Positions 63,885 to 64,000 of a stretch of 64,000 nt of DNA are shown here, piece after piece. The position numbers and the translations under genes were made by a program. The notes under the pieces are model-generated. The model made no database searches. It saw only the letters and a list, made by a program, of their open reading frames with translations, and had not been told where the DNA came from. Source of the stretch: Streptomyces pactum (GTDB lineage Bacteria > Actinomycetota > Actinomycetes > Streptomycetales > Streptomycetaceae); contig NZ_CP019724.1 in assembly GCF_002005225.1 (NCBI RefSeq), positions 2,544,501 to 2,608,500 of the forward strand. Reading direction: 5' to 3'. Every line of letters begins with the position of its first letter. The first letter of the stretch is position 1.

Positions 63885-64000
63885 GGGAGTGGGTTCTCCT
63901 GGTTTTGACGTGATTGGGCACGGCGAGAGAGCCGCGTGGGGTTGCGGTACCCGAGTGCCCGATGGACGCGTCAGCCGGAGGAGAGAGGGGTCCTATGCGA

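Overview
The window is high-GC actinobacterial chromosome with strong third-position G/C bias, GTG/TTG starts and long antisense shadow frames. Gene content and order (rpsP-khpA-rimM-trmD-rplS-four adjacent signal peptidases ... yraN-comM-dprA-whiG-M23 peptidase-rpsB-tsf-pyrH-frr-cdsA-rlmN) are those of a Streptomyces, in reversed orientation relative to the usual S. coelicolor numbering. I see no tRNA, rRNA, complete IS element or phage.

Layout. (a) 1-6.3 kb: a sugar-uptake and hydrolysis unit (two permeases and a binding lipoprotein on the minus strand, divergent from a GH3 beta-glucosidase-like enzyme) with two identical 14-bp LacI-type palindromes between them. (b) 6.3-8.6 kb: a deletion scar joining the tails of a LuxR regulator and a glycosyltransferase, then a methyltransferase/TetR divergent pair with two operator palindromes. 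(c) 8.6-33.7 kb: GABA and polyamine catabolism: aldehyde dehydrogenase, PucR regulator, gabT, a PuuB-like oxidase, potABCD, two further aldehyde dehydrogenases, an Lrp regulator and a class III aminotransferase. Interspersed are a VirD4/TraD-like membrane ATPase, a PAP2 phosphatase, NADAR, adenosine deaminase, GDPD and serine-hydrolase genes, and several gene remnants. (d) 33.8-43.7 kb: an ABC ATPase with a degenerate signature motif plus its membrane partner, VOC, LOG and LAETG-anchored proteins, a mycothiol-dependent isomerase-like protein, and a TPP-riboswitch-controlled thiamine-type ABC operon. (e) 43.7-64 kb: conserved housekeeping: rlmN, cdsA, frr, pyrH, tsf, rpsB, the sporulation sigma factor whiG, dprA/comM/yraN, sipZ/Y/X/W, rplS, trmD, rimM, khpA, rpsP.

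How it works together. The pot transporter would import putrescine/spermidine; the PuuB-like oxidase, aldehyde dehydrogenases and aminotransferases would convert it to GABA, and GabT plus a semialdehyde dehydrogenase feed succinate. The thiamine operon is controlled by a TPP riboswitch with a hairpin that can mask the Shine-Dalgarno sequence.

Most notable observations: a two-repeat, one-spacer type I-E-like CRISPR fragment with no cas genes in the rlmN-cdsA gap; several gene-remnant scars (LuxR/glycosyltransferase, a chitinase tail antisense to the PAP2 gene, a shrunken PotD); a large RNA hairpin covering the Shine-Dalgarno of a decayed gene; a sipX frame that has lost its stop and runs 347 bp into sipY; and an in-frame dispersed repeat and minisatellite inside a membrane-protein gene.
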